This document shows, in pieces, positions 22,433 to 35,200 of a stretch of 64,000 nucleotides of DNA. Numbering within the stretch: the stretch's first letter is position 1; every line of letters begins with the position of its first letter. The DNA lies in assembly GCF_958298935.1 (NCBI RefSeq), contig NC_084925.1, positions 15,001,001 to 15,065,000 of the forward strand, in the 5' to 3' direction. Position numbers and translations under genes: made by a program. The notes below the pieces were generated by a model. That model searched no databases. It saw only the letters and a program-made list of their open reading frames with translations, and had not been told where the DNA came from. The DNA is from Phragmites australis (taxonomy: Eukaryota > Streptophyta > Magnoliopsida > Poales > Poaceae).

Positions 22433-25400
22433 ATGACAGATAAAGATATGGTGTGGCAGCATGGGGACAATTTGGCCCCGGATTTTAGGTGTAATTATTG
22501 CAATAAGGCGAAGAGAGGCGGTGGTGCCACAAGGTTAAAAGAACATTTGGCAGGGCGCGGATCAAATGTTGTACACTGTGATAGGGTGCCTCCAGATGTA
22601 CGCAATTATTTCAGATGTGAGCTGGATAGGACAAAAGATAAGAGAAAGGGAAAGGCAGACGAGAGGGTTCGGAGGCAAGAATCAGCTAGAGTTCAAGTAG
22701 ATTTGACAAGCGACAATGAGGACACGGAAAAGGAACAGGTGTAGCGTGCCATAGGTCAATCGAGGGATGAGGAAGAGTTTAAGAGGAGGGCAGGCGAGTC
22801 CTACGAGCATGGAGGTGGTAGTGGTACTGACAGAGGGGGCTCTGTGTTAAAGAGGATGCTTAGGAGAGCATCGTCAACAAGGGAGCCACCACCAAGTGTC
22901 CGGGATTACAATGTTATTTTAGCAAAATCCCCTATGCAACCGAGGATTAACACCGAGTCATGGAGTGCCAAGGGAAAGAAAGCGAAGGAAGCTATTGGTG
23001 TGGCATGGTCCAAATTTTTTCACACTTCAGGCATTCCTGGCAGAAGGGCGGACAATGCATTCTTTATCGCTGCAGTTAAAGAAACACAAAAATGAGGTGA
23101 GTGATTTAGTTTGCAATGAATTTATTATTGTCATACTTCTTTCTTTTTGAGGTCTGATCATTTGTTCTGTAACAGGCGAGGGTGTATCATCTCCAACAGG
23201 GCGGGATATAGATGGTAAGTATCTGGACGAGAACAAAAATACTTTAAAGAAAATATTTGACAAGTGGAAGCTAGAATGGCCAGAATATGGTGTTACTATA
23301 ATGTGCGATTCGTGGACGGGACCGATGCACATAAGTATTATTAATTTCCTCTTATATTGCAATGGTCGTATGTTTTTTCACAAGTCTATTAATGCAACCG
23401 GCTATAGTCAAGATGCAAAATATTTGAATAAGGTATATTATTTTTCTCAGTTGCTAACATAGTATTTAAATTGTTGCATATTTATTTGGTTCATTCTTTT
23501 ATGCAGGAGATAAGAGCAGTGGTAACTGATTTGGGTCCATAAAATATTATACAGATTGTGACTGATAACGGGTCCAACTACAAGAAGGCATGTCAGGTTC
23601 TGAGAAGGGAATATCCTGCTATCGCGTGACAGCCTTGTGTGGCACACACGATAAATTTAATGTTAAAATCGGTTGGTGATTTTAGAGAACACGACATTGT
23701 CATCCAAAGTGCAAGGGCTATATCATGATGGCTGTACAATCATTCGAAACTACATGAAATGATGAAGGCAGCAATTGGTGGAGAGTTGGTGAGGTGGAAT
23801 GCCACAAGATTTGGAACTAACTACCTATTTCTTGATAGCTTTCTACGACGAAAGGATAAGTTCATGCAATGGATGGCATCTAATGAGCTCCAGCAGTCTC
23901 GATACATTAGTTCTGATTTTGGGAGATATGCACATAGTTGCCTATCCAGCTTACCATGGTGGGACAATCTAAAAATGGTTGTCGATTCCGTCCAGCCATT
24001 GTATGCATTCCTCCGTTTTGCGGATCAGGACAAAGTGCCAATATTGAGTGAGGTGCTCCTAAGATACACCATTGTGAAGCATGAGTATGAATCATTGTAT
24101 CAGAATGATAGGGATTCTTTGGATAAGTACATGGCAATTGTCGATCGTAGAATGAATGATCTAGCCAATGGGACATACATGAATGCCGGTAATACACTCC
24201 TACCACTTTTCAAATGCTTGTGTTTCTAATGCTTTTAGTACTAATGTTTCGATCATCAACTTGCAGCGGCCGCTTTGAACCCCCGCACGCATTACGCGTA
24301 TGGCACAGGTCCAACCTTGTTCGAAGATCTCCGTGAGGCATTTGAGAGGCTGACTGATGTTACTACTGCCGCGGAAGTACTTATTGAGGCTGAAACGCAT
24401 CGGACAAAGTCTCTCTCATTCTCAGGTCCTCTAGCTGCACGGATGGCTTGTGACGGCAGGACTCATCCGGGTACGAAATTTTTTACATATATATCTGATC
24501 CGTCATTTTACCTACTTTTCTGAGTCTCATATCACTATACCTACTTGCAGCGCAGTGGTGGTCTATGTTTGGTTCGTCTACACCTACACTATCAATGCTT
24601 GCTAGACATCTAGTGTCATAGTGCACATCATCTAGTGGGTGTGAGAGGAACTGGAGTACATTTGCTTTCATCCACACCAAAGTTCGCAACTGATTAAGCT
24701 ACAAGAAGCTCCATAAGTTGGTGTATGTCAACTACAACCTGAGAATACAGAACAACTTGGATGCAGGTATCAGGTCAACTCTTGATGATGATCCATTTCA
24801 GTGGCTTATGGAGCTCACATTGAATGAGGGTAGCAATCCGCTCCGAGACTGGATGGAGACTGGGAGATCAAATGCAGCCCCTGAGCTTGACGAGGAGGAC
24901 ACAGATAGCGACGTACCCCTGCCTACTCACCTGGTGACAGACACAGTGAACACACCTGACTTGCAACAATGGGCTGCTACAACGGTTGGTGACACCACGA
25001 GAAAGAGGAAGAAGCAAATGACGCAAAGAAAGAAGAGCTAGAGGACTAAGGGCAAGGGCAAAAGACAAGTGCAAAGCGATGAGAGCACGAATAGTGACCC
25101 AAAGAGCCCAACTTACCAAGAATCTAATGACAACAGCTCAAAGACTGACAGCGGTGATGATGATGGTCAGGGCGGTGATGCTCATCCAGGCCAAACATCT
25201 GTCGTTCCTCCTGTGCAATTCACTGGTGAGAGTCAGTTTTCGCATGCCACGCAAGATCAGGATCACGGTGCTCCATCCTCATCAATGCATATAACACATG
25301 ATGGCCACGATGGACCACAAGATAGGGCGAGCTATTCCAGCAGCTATGGCATGGAGAGTAGTTCTGGATCGTATCCGTACCACTATCTTGCCCCTGATAC

Positions 25401-25437
25401 TCATTTAGAGCCTCCTATTCAGTGGGTCTATGAGTGA
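22433..25437 (+). pseudogene. hAT transposase (BED zinc finger, DUF659, hAT dimerisation), broken
   Basis: The first frame (22433-22741) has a BED-type finger: FRCNYCNKAKRGGGATRLKEH with C-x2-C and the downstream His residues. A TAG at 22742 interrupts the same frame, which resumes to 23093. After a probable intron (GTGAGT 23096 to AG about 23176) comes KWKLEWPEYGVTIMCDSW and VTDNGSNYKKACQVL, the DUF659/RNase H-like core, with stops near 23540 and 23627. The frame 23759-24229 (ELVRWNATRFGTNYLFL) and 24275-25041 (LSYKKLHKLVYVNYNLR) give the C-terminal hAT region, followed by an acidic Ser-rich tail to 25437. Intact, it would cut and paste the element. At least four in-frame stops show that it is inactive. 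Confidence 0.82.
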
Positions 25438-25914
25438 CAAGACCCTGAGTTTTATGCCACTTTGCAAGGACAATGGTCAACCACTTCTGCATAGACAGGA
25501 CAAACATGGGCTGAGTTTAAAGCAGAGTTACTATCGATACGACGGCTAATGCTAATGTCCACCGATGAGTACAATATGGCCGAATGTAATCGAACCCCAA
25601 GCTGGTGGTTCTAAAGGTGATGCAAATTTACTTTCGAAGGTCATGATAATTCTATATATATATTTATTAATTTCAGGCGCTGCATATGTAATATACGCAT
25701 ATTTTCGAAACAATAATTATATGTTCGTGCTTGAATTGCTATTACTATCTGTTTGTTGCCTTTGAAACATAAAAAATTAGCAAAGATCATACCAAAATTT
25801 TATATGATATTAGAAAACATATCATGGTTATATACTATTTTTCCTCATGATTTAGTGGGCAATTATTTATTTATTATGATTTTTCAACTTAATTATTGAT
25901 AATGCATCCACACA

Positions 25915-26160
25915 CGTCGGTAATCGCTAAAAATCGATCGGTTATCGCATCAATTAGGTCGGTTTTTGACCCGTCGGTTACCGCCCAAACCGCTCGATTT
26001 ATCGAGCAAACCGCTCGGTAACCGGTCCAAACCGACCGGTTACCGAGAGGGCAAAAACATATTTTTTTTGTAAAAATTCAAAATTTACCGAATGAATTTT
26101 CTCCAGTTTTTTTTTTAATTTTTGCGGTTACCGCGAGATTTCGGTTACCGTCGGAGGTCA
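25915..26160 (+). repeat. Right subterminal CGGTWACCG repeats of the hAT element
   Basis: Copies or one-base variants occur near 25938 (CGGTTATCG), 25975, 26014, 26035, 26125 and 26142, mirroring the left end. They sit between the transposase gene and the right terminus at 26171. Confidence 0.8.
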
Positions 26161-26179
26161 CGTAAACCTTGATCACGGC

Positions 26180-26294
26180 TCACAGCCTCTGTTGCTCCTC
26201 CTTCCTCGTTTGGGTCGGTCAAGCCAGCAACCCATTCGCTTCCTTCCCGTTGTTCCCTTCCCCAACCCGATCCCTAATCCCCCGCTCTCCTCCC
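26180..26294 (+). promoter_or_regulatory. API5 5' leader and proximal promoter remnant
   Basis: Only 123 bp separate the hAT end from the API5 ATG. The stretch is pyrimidine-rich (CTCCTTCCTCG, CTTCCTTCCCGTTGTTCCC), as expected for a 5' leader. No TATA box is visible, so the core promoter is TATA-less, or lies within or left of the transposon. Confidence 0.45.
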
Positions 26295-29200
26295 ATGGCC
26301 GCCGCCGACGCCGACGCCGACGCCGCCGAGGTGGAGCGCCTCTACGAGCTCGGCGAGCGCCTGACCTCCGCCAAGGACAAGTCCGAGGTACCTCACTCCG
26401 CCCCGCCCCCATTTTCTTAGGGTTTCGTCGCTTCGAGGCCTCGGCCTAGGGTTTTGAAAGACGTGGGGGGTTTTTCGCCTTGGGGATTTTGAAATTGCAG
26501 CACGCGGCGGACTACGAGGCGATCATCGCAGCGGTGAAGGGGCATAGCGTCAAGGCGAAGCAGCTGGCGGCGCAGCTCATCCCCAGGTTCTTCCGGAGCT
26601 TCCCGGCCCTCGCCACGCGCGCCATGGAGGCCATGTTCGACCTCGTCGACATGGAGGAGCTCGCGGTCCGTGCTCTCGTCTCTCTAGATTACGCTGCCTG
26701 TATACGAACCTGGCTAGTTCGGCTAGTTAATGTGTGGAACCATTAGTTGAGAGTGAACCCACTCGAAGGCTAGCAGTTTGTGTGTTGAGTTAGTCTTCTG
26801 TTCTGAGTGAACTAGCAGGAAAACTAGAGATTTATTTGTGTTAAAAGAGCTGGCTCGGGAATTCAGCTGTTTAGGCAACTTCATTTGACCATTGAATTTT
26901 GACGAACTCTGAAATTTTCTGCATCCTTTTCTTACCTGTTTTACAGCAGGTGTTTTTCTTTTCTGCCATAACTCTATGCCTATGAGATACACATTTGTGT
27001 ACATGCACATACAGAACCATCTGTCATTCGTTTGTTTATACCAAAAAATGTCATTGCATGGATAGATTGAAGGATTCAGTGCAGTGGGAAGGCACACTTA
27101 AGGGGCAAGACCCTAGATCGCCTTAGGCGCAAGGTGCAAAAAAAGCGCCCGCCCAAGAAGCACTAGGCGCAAGTATACTAACACACTAATTTTACCCCTA
27201 GTATGTAGCATACATATAAGATATAACCATAGTTATTAACATTGTTGCTGCCAATTCTCAATTCCATGTTAAATGCTTGTATGATCCAATGACATTTACA
27301 GAATTACATTGGTAAGCTAAACATCACATGTATTAGTCTAAGTTAAAAAAAAAAGAAAACGGAAGGAAACACACAGAGGTTAGAGGTGAGAAAGGCAATT
27401 AGATCATCAATGTACACCTGCCATTGTATGCATCACATGTCTATGGCACACCTCCTCCCTTACTCCCTTCACTCATTTCTTCCTCCTGAGCATCACATGT
27501 CTGTATGGCACTACAACAGCAAAAAAAAGCAGCAGAGCAGAGCAAAAGTGAGTGCCTTTGAGCCTGCGCGCCTTGCGTTAAGCCCAAAAATGCGCGCCTC
27601 GCGAAGGGTGCTGCAGCTGGCATGCATTAAGGCGCTATAGCTGCGCTGTGCCTTGCCTTAGTGCCTAGGCATGCGCTTTTTGCGCCTTTGACTGCACCGG
27701 AAGATTTGATTCTCAACCAGCAAAGCTGAATGTCCTATAATTGCATTTTTGTTACCTAAATCAGATGACATGTTGTAATACATAACGCATAGGTTTTTGT
27801 CTTTCCAAAACCTACAATTTGGGTCCAAGCTATGCGTGAAACGGAAAGAAAGGTTTTTTTTTGAGTTATTAGGGAATACTGGAAAAGGGGCAGTGCATTA
27901 TAGTGGTAGATGTCACATGAAACAATGAATGATTGATGTTCATATAGTATTGCAATCTGTCATGATTCTGTTTGCACTACATCTGTTATTTGTTTCATGT
28001 TTGTCCCTGATTACCTTTGATGTTACTCCAAGAGTTTAAATAGTTTTGGAAGAATGTGTTTGATATTTCTCAGATAACTGTACAATAGTGGCTATGCTTT
28101 TCTTTGATTTCTTTAGTGTTTTTGCATTTGTTAAATGACTGCCATTAGTATGCCTCTTTTTAGTACTATGAATCGATTCTATGCACCAGAATGTTTCATC
28201 TGATTAACATGTTTAATTGCTTGTCATTGGATGTGCCTACAGATCAGAATACAAGCTATTCGTGGGTTTCCACTTCTTGGCAAAGATGCAGAATTTGTGT
28301 CAAAAATTGCAGATATTCTAGGACAACTCCTTGCAAGCGGTATGATCTTCCTATATTTACTCGGCTGCAATGGTAAATGTGTATGTGCATCTGAATTTTG
28401 TGTATTTCAGAGGAAAATGTGGAGCGTGATGCTGCTCATAAAGCACTCATGTCCCTTATACGACAAGATGTTAAAAGTAAGCTTCCAATACTCATTATTG
28501 GTTGTTGATAATTTTAGAATTACTTGAGGCTATGTGCTCTCTGCTTGAATTATTAGCTGATGTTGTAAATTTATGTACATTTTCTTTTGTGATGTAGAGC
28601 ATTGAGGTAATCTTGTGTTTATGCTAAAATTGTGTAGATGTTTCTGAATAACAAAACTATATGATCTCTTTGTTGATTATCTACCATTAAGAAATCTCTT
28701 GTTCGAGATTCATCACAACTGGCAATTTATTAGGTACTCTGTCATGCAATTTAAAAAACAAAGGAAATCAACAAATGGTGTTTCTTTTTATTAAATTAAT
28801 AGTTCTCTTCACAATTTTCAATCTGTCGTATATTTCTTTTGCATATCCTTGATTCATTCTATGGCATTCTTTCAAGGCATATACACAGGACAGAATTGCA
28901 TCATTACCATTTTCTGCATTTTAAATTTCATATGTTTTCTTGTTCTGTAACTACTGTTTGAATCTATGGAGCTTGGACCATTTATGCGTGCGCATTATGT
29001 TTAATGGTGTGCTTCCCATGCCCTATCCTTCTAAATCATTTATTCACATGTTATTCCGATGCAATGTAGTGGTATCTTTTCATATAAATGTCATATCAGG
29101 CATTATCAACATCATTGAATTGTACATATCAGGCATTGTCAATATCATTGAATTGTACATATCAGGCATTATCAATACCATTGAATTGTAATATCCATCT

Positions 29201-32200
29201 TTGGCTTTCCTTTTGATTTAGCATATATGCCAAGCCATCACACATATATCTCCAAAATTTGCAATTGAACTGCAAATGCATTTGGAGTTTCATGGACATT
29301 TTCTTCATTTGTTTGGGAAAATAATTGAGATGCATGCTATACAAATCATTGAGATCCATGCTGTACTTGACGCATTCTCTGAATTATGCATTTCATATGT
29401 GCACTTTGTTAGGTATGGATTGGTTTCTTTTGTTAATTAGTACCCTCTATTGTCCAGATTCCTTGCAGCCTTTATTTAAGCATGTGGAGTTGGGAATGGA
29501 GATTCGTGAGAAGGTTATTTGTTTTCTTAGAGACAAGGTAAATAGTTATATACTTATATGTATGGATTACATGTTTTGTAGGCAATCAATTGTACTGTGT
29601 TGGAGCAAGAATTAATGTCTTCATTTTTCCAGGTCTTTCCTCTTAAATCAGAGCTACTGAAACCTCAAGCAGAAATGGAGAGATATGTAACTGATTTGAT
29701 AAAGAAAGTATGTTCAGTTGCTTTCAATTTTTGTCCATCTAATGGGTTTACATCTTTTAAGTTTCCGTTTATATTTTCATGTGATACATTTTAACACTGA
29801 TCGCCATTAATCAGAGTGTACAAGATGTAACTAGGTTGGAATTTAAATTATTCATGGATTTCCTGCGAAGTTTGAACATATTTGGGGATTCCGCTCCTCG
29901 AGAGTCCTTTCAAGAACTAATTGAAATTATTCAAGCACAGGCTGACCTTGATGCGCAATTCAATGTAAGCATGTTATTTGACCAATCTTGGAACTAAATT
30001 TACTGTATGTCGTTACTTAAATAGAGGCTAATTCTTTAGAAGTCACACTGGATCAAGGTAGTTGGATAATATGATACTTATCCCTATGTTGCAGCAGACT
30101 TGCAATGATTCAAATTTTTTTTAAAAAAAACAGGAGTGCTGTTTAACTCTGTTCCTTTACCACATTCTGTACCCCTTCTCTCGATATGCGTATGTTCGAA
30201 ATGCCCCACAATTATTGAGTTTCAATGCTTTGTACTAATCTTGAACTTCTATAAAAGCATATCGGAAATGTGTGAAAATTGGGTGTGCTTTGGCTTGGCG
30301 TGTTCTTTGAACATGCAAAGGTGGCTTGCCTTTGCTCAGACCTAGCCTTTTGTTCATGTGTTTAAGATCCTTCTATAGTGGAACATAGCTTCTTAATGTT
30401 GAAGTTCGACCTTGTGAACCTTTGAGCTAGGCTACTGGAATTGGATCAGTGGAATCATTGTTCTGGACAAATGTGCAACCTAAGAAATTAATTGGTTACA
30501 TATATCGAAGAAACCATGCAGAATTATAGAAACTATTCTAATACCTCATCAAGATTATAAAAAACTCTAATCATGGCACTGAAGGTGTTGAGCGCACGAT
30601 AATCAACAAAAGAAAATATGACAACTTGCATGCCATCTAGGAAACGATTTAGCAGAAAGTAGGAGTGGGAAACTGTGCCTGAGGAGAGGATGGAGGGCAC
30701 AAAAGTGGAGGTGTTGGCGAGGGGTCTGGGGAGAATAGGGAGAAAACATGTACTATAAAGTGGTTAATGGTAACCAGATTGCCTCTAAGACAGTTATCGA
30801 ATTAAGCTTTGGTTTTTGTTTTTTATTTGAGATGAATTTTGTGCTTTTTCTCAGCATTCTCATCCATTGGTCCAGGTTTCCGACATTGACCACATCGAGA
30901 GGTGGATTTCATGCATGTATATGGCTCTTCCGATCTTCATGGTATTACTAAATTTAGTAAGAATATTTGTAAATTGTTTAAGTTGATGGTGAATATCGTT
31001 TCATCTCTTGGATTGCATGATCTGTAGAGAGGTGCATCGAGCAGCAAGTTCCTCAACTATTTTGTTAAGCAAATTGTTCCAGTTTTTGACAAGGTAAATT
31101 TCTTCAGTTGTATGTTGCCCTCTTTAATTCATAGGAAGAACTACGAAATGCATTTCCTTGACATGGCACGATGACAGTTCAACATCTTTAGCATTGCATT
31201 TTTTTTGTTGATTTAGTTTTTTCTTAGTGAACAAAATGCTTTAGTGCATTCCTTGCATGTTTGGTGTGGCTACAGAATCATTATGAAGTCTTTATTTACT
31301 GTTTGACTCTTTTAAACTTTATTTATTACTTTGTTGCCTAATTCCACATTCATCCAGTGAATGGTTTCCTGGATGTAGCTATATCAGTGGAGTAGTTTGT
31401 TTATGAAGTAAAAAAACATTGTTGCTTTTCTTTATATGCTAATTTGACACAAAATTGCTTACCCTATGTAACAATAGCTAACATGGGATAACGTAACAAA
31501 AGAAGAATTTGCAGTATATAGTAGTTATTAAGGTACATGATGTTTCTTTGTCAAAGCTTGCCATTCTCCAAATCTAACTCCCTATCTATGACCTGCATAA
31601 ACTGGAAGTGCTTTTCATTGCAAAACATTTGAGCATTAAGTTTTTCTTTTGCCTTTGCACATTTTAGATTCCTGAAGAAAAGAAACTGGATTTGCTCAAG
31701 ACTATTGCTGCAAGTTCGTCGTATGCTGCAGCACAAGATTCACGTCAGCTGCTTCCATCTGTTGTTCAGTTGCTCAAGGTTAGTACATTTCTTCATTCTG
31801 ATATGTTTCTGAGCCCTATTTTTCTAGGTTTATTTTGTGTATTGAAAGATGTGGATATAATGATTTCCTTTGATACAGACAATTTAGTGTTATCATTTTT
31901 GCAGACTTTTGAGCATTGTGTTCACTGTTTGTGTTGCAGAAGTATATGCCTGGGAAGAAGGTGGAAGATATCAACCATAATTATGTTGAGTGCTTGCTGT
32001 ACACTTTTCACCATTTGGCTCACAAGGTTGTATAACTGAATATTTGTTATCTATTATGGATCATGTTATTTCTTCACGCATGCCCTTTGCCTGTGCTGAC
32101 CAAATGTGTAATACAGACTCCAAACACAACGAACAGCCTCTGTGGTTACAAGATTGTTACTGGGCAGCCGTCAGATAGACTGGGAGAGGATTTCTCAGAG

Positions 32201-35200
32201 CATTACAAAGATTTTACAGAGAGGTAGCTTAAAGTTTTTCACCTTACACATGCTTCCTTCTATTGCAGGATTTAATTAATGTGTATTGGTTTATTCGATT
32301 TAGTGTGCATTCCTTTAAAAACCTATCTAAGTGAGCAAATCTAGTTCTTAGTTCCAATCACATGCTCCATTTCAAGCTTTCTTTTCATGTAACCCCACCT
32401 CTCATTTTTCTTGTATTTTTGTGTCAACTTAACTCAATCCTTTGGAGCTTCATCTCTTACTGACAGTAGTTCATAGGTGTCTGCTATTATTATTAAAGCT
32501 CTAAGCACAGACATTTAAGCCCTCTTATAGAAATGCATCGAGCTTGCAGATCTCATAGGAGATCCTAAAATACACGAGGACACACGTGATCATGTACACA
32601 GAGTGACATTAGTGGTAACAACAGAATATCACCTGCTTATGTCCACAGAAATACTAGTGCTTGGGGTTCTGGATCTGGGTTTAGATCCAACAAGTGATGC
32701 CTACTGTTAGGTAGTCAGGTCGAGGGAGCCAACCATCTATGGGTATGATCCTAAGGGTGGTCTTGATCACATCCCTTTGCGCATGAATGGAAGAAAGAAG
32801 ATGAGTGGATACTGTGAAGCACTGGTTGGTATGTGTTAGAGATATATATTGTGATATATTGTGCTTGTGTAATATCCCCATGCTCTAAGGGGCTCTTTGC
32901 ATATTGCTCACTTGTACATGTATATATACTAACCTATGACCTCCATGGAATACAAGTTGTTATTCCTAACATGGTTATTAGAGCTAGGTTTTCTTATGGA
33001 GACACAACAACACTCTTCTTCTACAAGCTCAAATCTCTTCTGCTACCTTTTCTAGGTCCAAGGAGGTGAGCGGGTCACACTTTTTCTGGAGGCTAGGGGT
33101 ATAAAGGTAATTAAAAGATACTCTCTCTCTTTCTTTGAACTTAGGCTTGATTTGCTCTCGGATATGGAATTCCTCTCGAACTCAGACTGGCAGGGCATGA
33201 TATGGTGAGTGCGTGGGATGTCCGAGAGCAACAAGAAACGTATGGAATTGGATTATGTTTTGCCTGTGGGGTTGAATCCGAGTTGGAGGTCGAATCTGAG
33301 CGTAGCTGGTTAGACACCCTTGGCTATAGCACACAATGCCCTAATTGCAACCGACGTAATTGAAATAGACGAATTATTGGCGGTGCAAAACAACAACACT
33401 TTCAAAGATAGGGCAAACCGAGAGAAATCCAAAGCAAGGACTAGACGCTAAACACTAGAACATGATGACTAGACCAGCAACAAAGACACTGACAATGGAC
33501 TCAAATTCAACATCGCAAAACCGAAAACAAAAATTGCAACATGCATAGTGGTGAAGAACACAATCTTTTCGTGGGCCAATTTCTTAGACTCTAGGTGATG
33601 GAACATAGCTATACAAATGGGAAAAACGAGATTACCTAACAAGTAACCAAAGCTCTGATGCCACTTGATGGAAGTATGGACCTATCTTCCAAAAGGTGTC
33701 AAGATACATCGATCTGTGAAGCTTTGATGTTAATGATCTAAAGGCTCCAATCAGAACAAATCGAAACCCTCACAATCGCTACACCACTACTCTGTGGTTA
33801 TCAACCGCACTAAACGCTGTTGATCTCACCAAGAAAGCTTATCCCTGCATGCGAATCGAGAACACAAGCTAGAGAATGAAAGATGCAATATGAAATTCTA
33901 TTGTGAATATAGATGAAGTTCATAAAGTTGGGTTGCTCAAACCGAATAAGCGGCAAAACTGCAAAGTGGCAAAATAATCTAAGAAAAATCCCAGTCTAAA
34001 CAATAGCAGCTACTGAATATATGAGGTAGAGGACGTGAGGATATGGTCCTAGTGTGGACGTGGAGATAGGCGCACACAACTTGGGCTTGGATCCCAACAT
34101 GCTTACAAGGCCCGATACAATCCAAAACGGTGACACAACATATTATTTCGTTGATTCTAATTGTTTTCCAAGGAATCTTGGGGTGGGATCAAATCCGTTT
34201 GAAAGGTCTCGTCGTAAGCTTTTCAGCAAGTACAAGAACTCATCCATTGGACTCTGTATGAGAGAAATATGTCTGTTTTTAGTGAAGTGGTGTCCGAAGA
34301 CTCCGAACCGAACTTAGAGTCCGAATTTAGAGCAACTTGGAGTTCGTTTTGGCTTCGCCTTCGAGGGGTGACATCCAAGTGAAGTTGTGCTTCTCTCATA
34401 TTCCTAAGTAATAAAACATCACAAGAATTGAGTAGCATCCTATTCTTTACCAAGGTAGTATGAACAATGAGGAACGAATTCACCTTGTAGTTTAATTGTC
34501 GTGCATATGCTCCTATTCATCATTGTCTCTCCGTCGGCTCTCTTTACTCGCCGGTTTGCTTCCCTCTCGACCACCCCGTCAGCCGCTCTCTCTACTCGCC
34601 GGTCGGCTCACCCACTCTCTCGCTCAATTCAACTGCCTTACCTCCTGCCACTTGCCGTTGCTGCTCGGTTTGACTGCTCCATTTCGCCATGGCTATCGTT
34701 CCCGGAGTCAGGCTCGCACCAGATCTCGTTGGGTGCGTCGTCTGCTACTGGCGTCCTCCCTTGTCACACGTCTGACCCTCTGCCTGGCCTGATCCGCCTC
34801 CACCCTAGTTGAATCCACTACGCCGCTCTCCCATCCGCCTCCGGCGCTGCCAGCCAACCTCCAGCGTTGTTCGCCCGTCTCTCCTGTGGAAGTTGCTGGC
34901 TTTGATTCGACACCTCGGGTTCGTGTTTGAGTTAGGATATGACCAAGCAGATTCCATAAAAAAATTGCAGCTACTGCCGCTCTTCTTTGCGCTCTTGCCG
35001 TTGCTTGCCGCTACTCCTTTGCACTCTTGCCGTTGCTACTTCTTTAGGATGTCGTTGGGCACCATTTCCGTTCCTAGGTGCTTAGTGATTTTTCTATGGT
35101 GTCTAGTATCAAGATTTTGCGCATCATATGCGCATTCACATGTGTGGGCTTCGTCTTTGGGGTGTTACCTCTGGCGACATTCCTTGTTCGCCTTCACCTG

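Larger units (their letters stand above)
21454..26171 (+). mobile_element. hAT transposon with CGGTAACCG subterminal palindromes
   Basis: The left end CAGGGTTCAAAAATACGA and the right end (read inverted, CAAGGTTTACG...) are imperfect terminal inverted repeats that converge on ACGGTAACCG. The flanks ATCACGAC (21446-21453) and ATCACGGC (26172-26179) are an 8-bp TSD with one mismatch, the hAT signature. Inside is a broken transposase gene with a BED finger, a DUF659 domain and a C-terminal dimerisation region. The element is 4718 bp and ends 123 bp before the API5 start codon. Confidence 0.88.

Noticed and set aside
26173..26412. Minus-strand Arg-rich frame opposite API5 exon 1
   Set aside because: Shadow of the GCC/GAC-rich coding exon on the plus strand.
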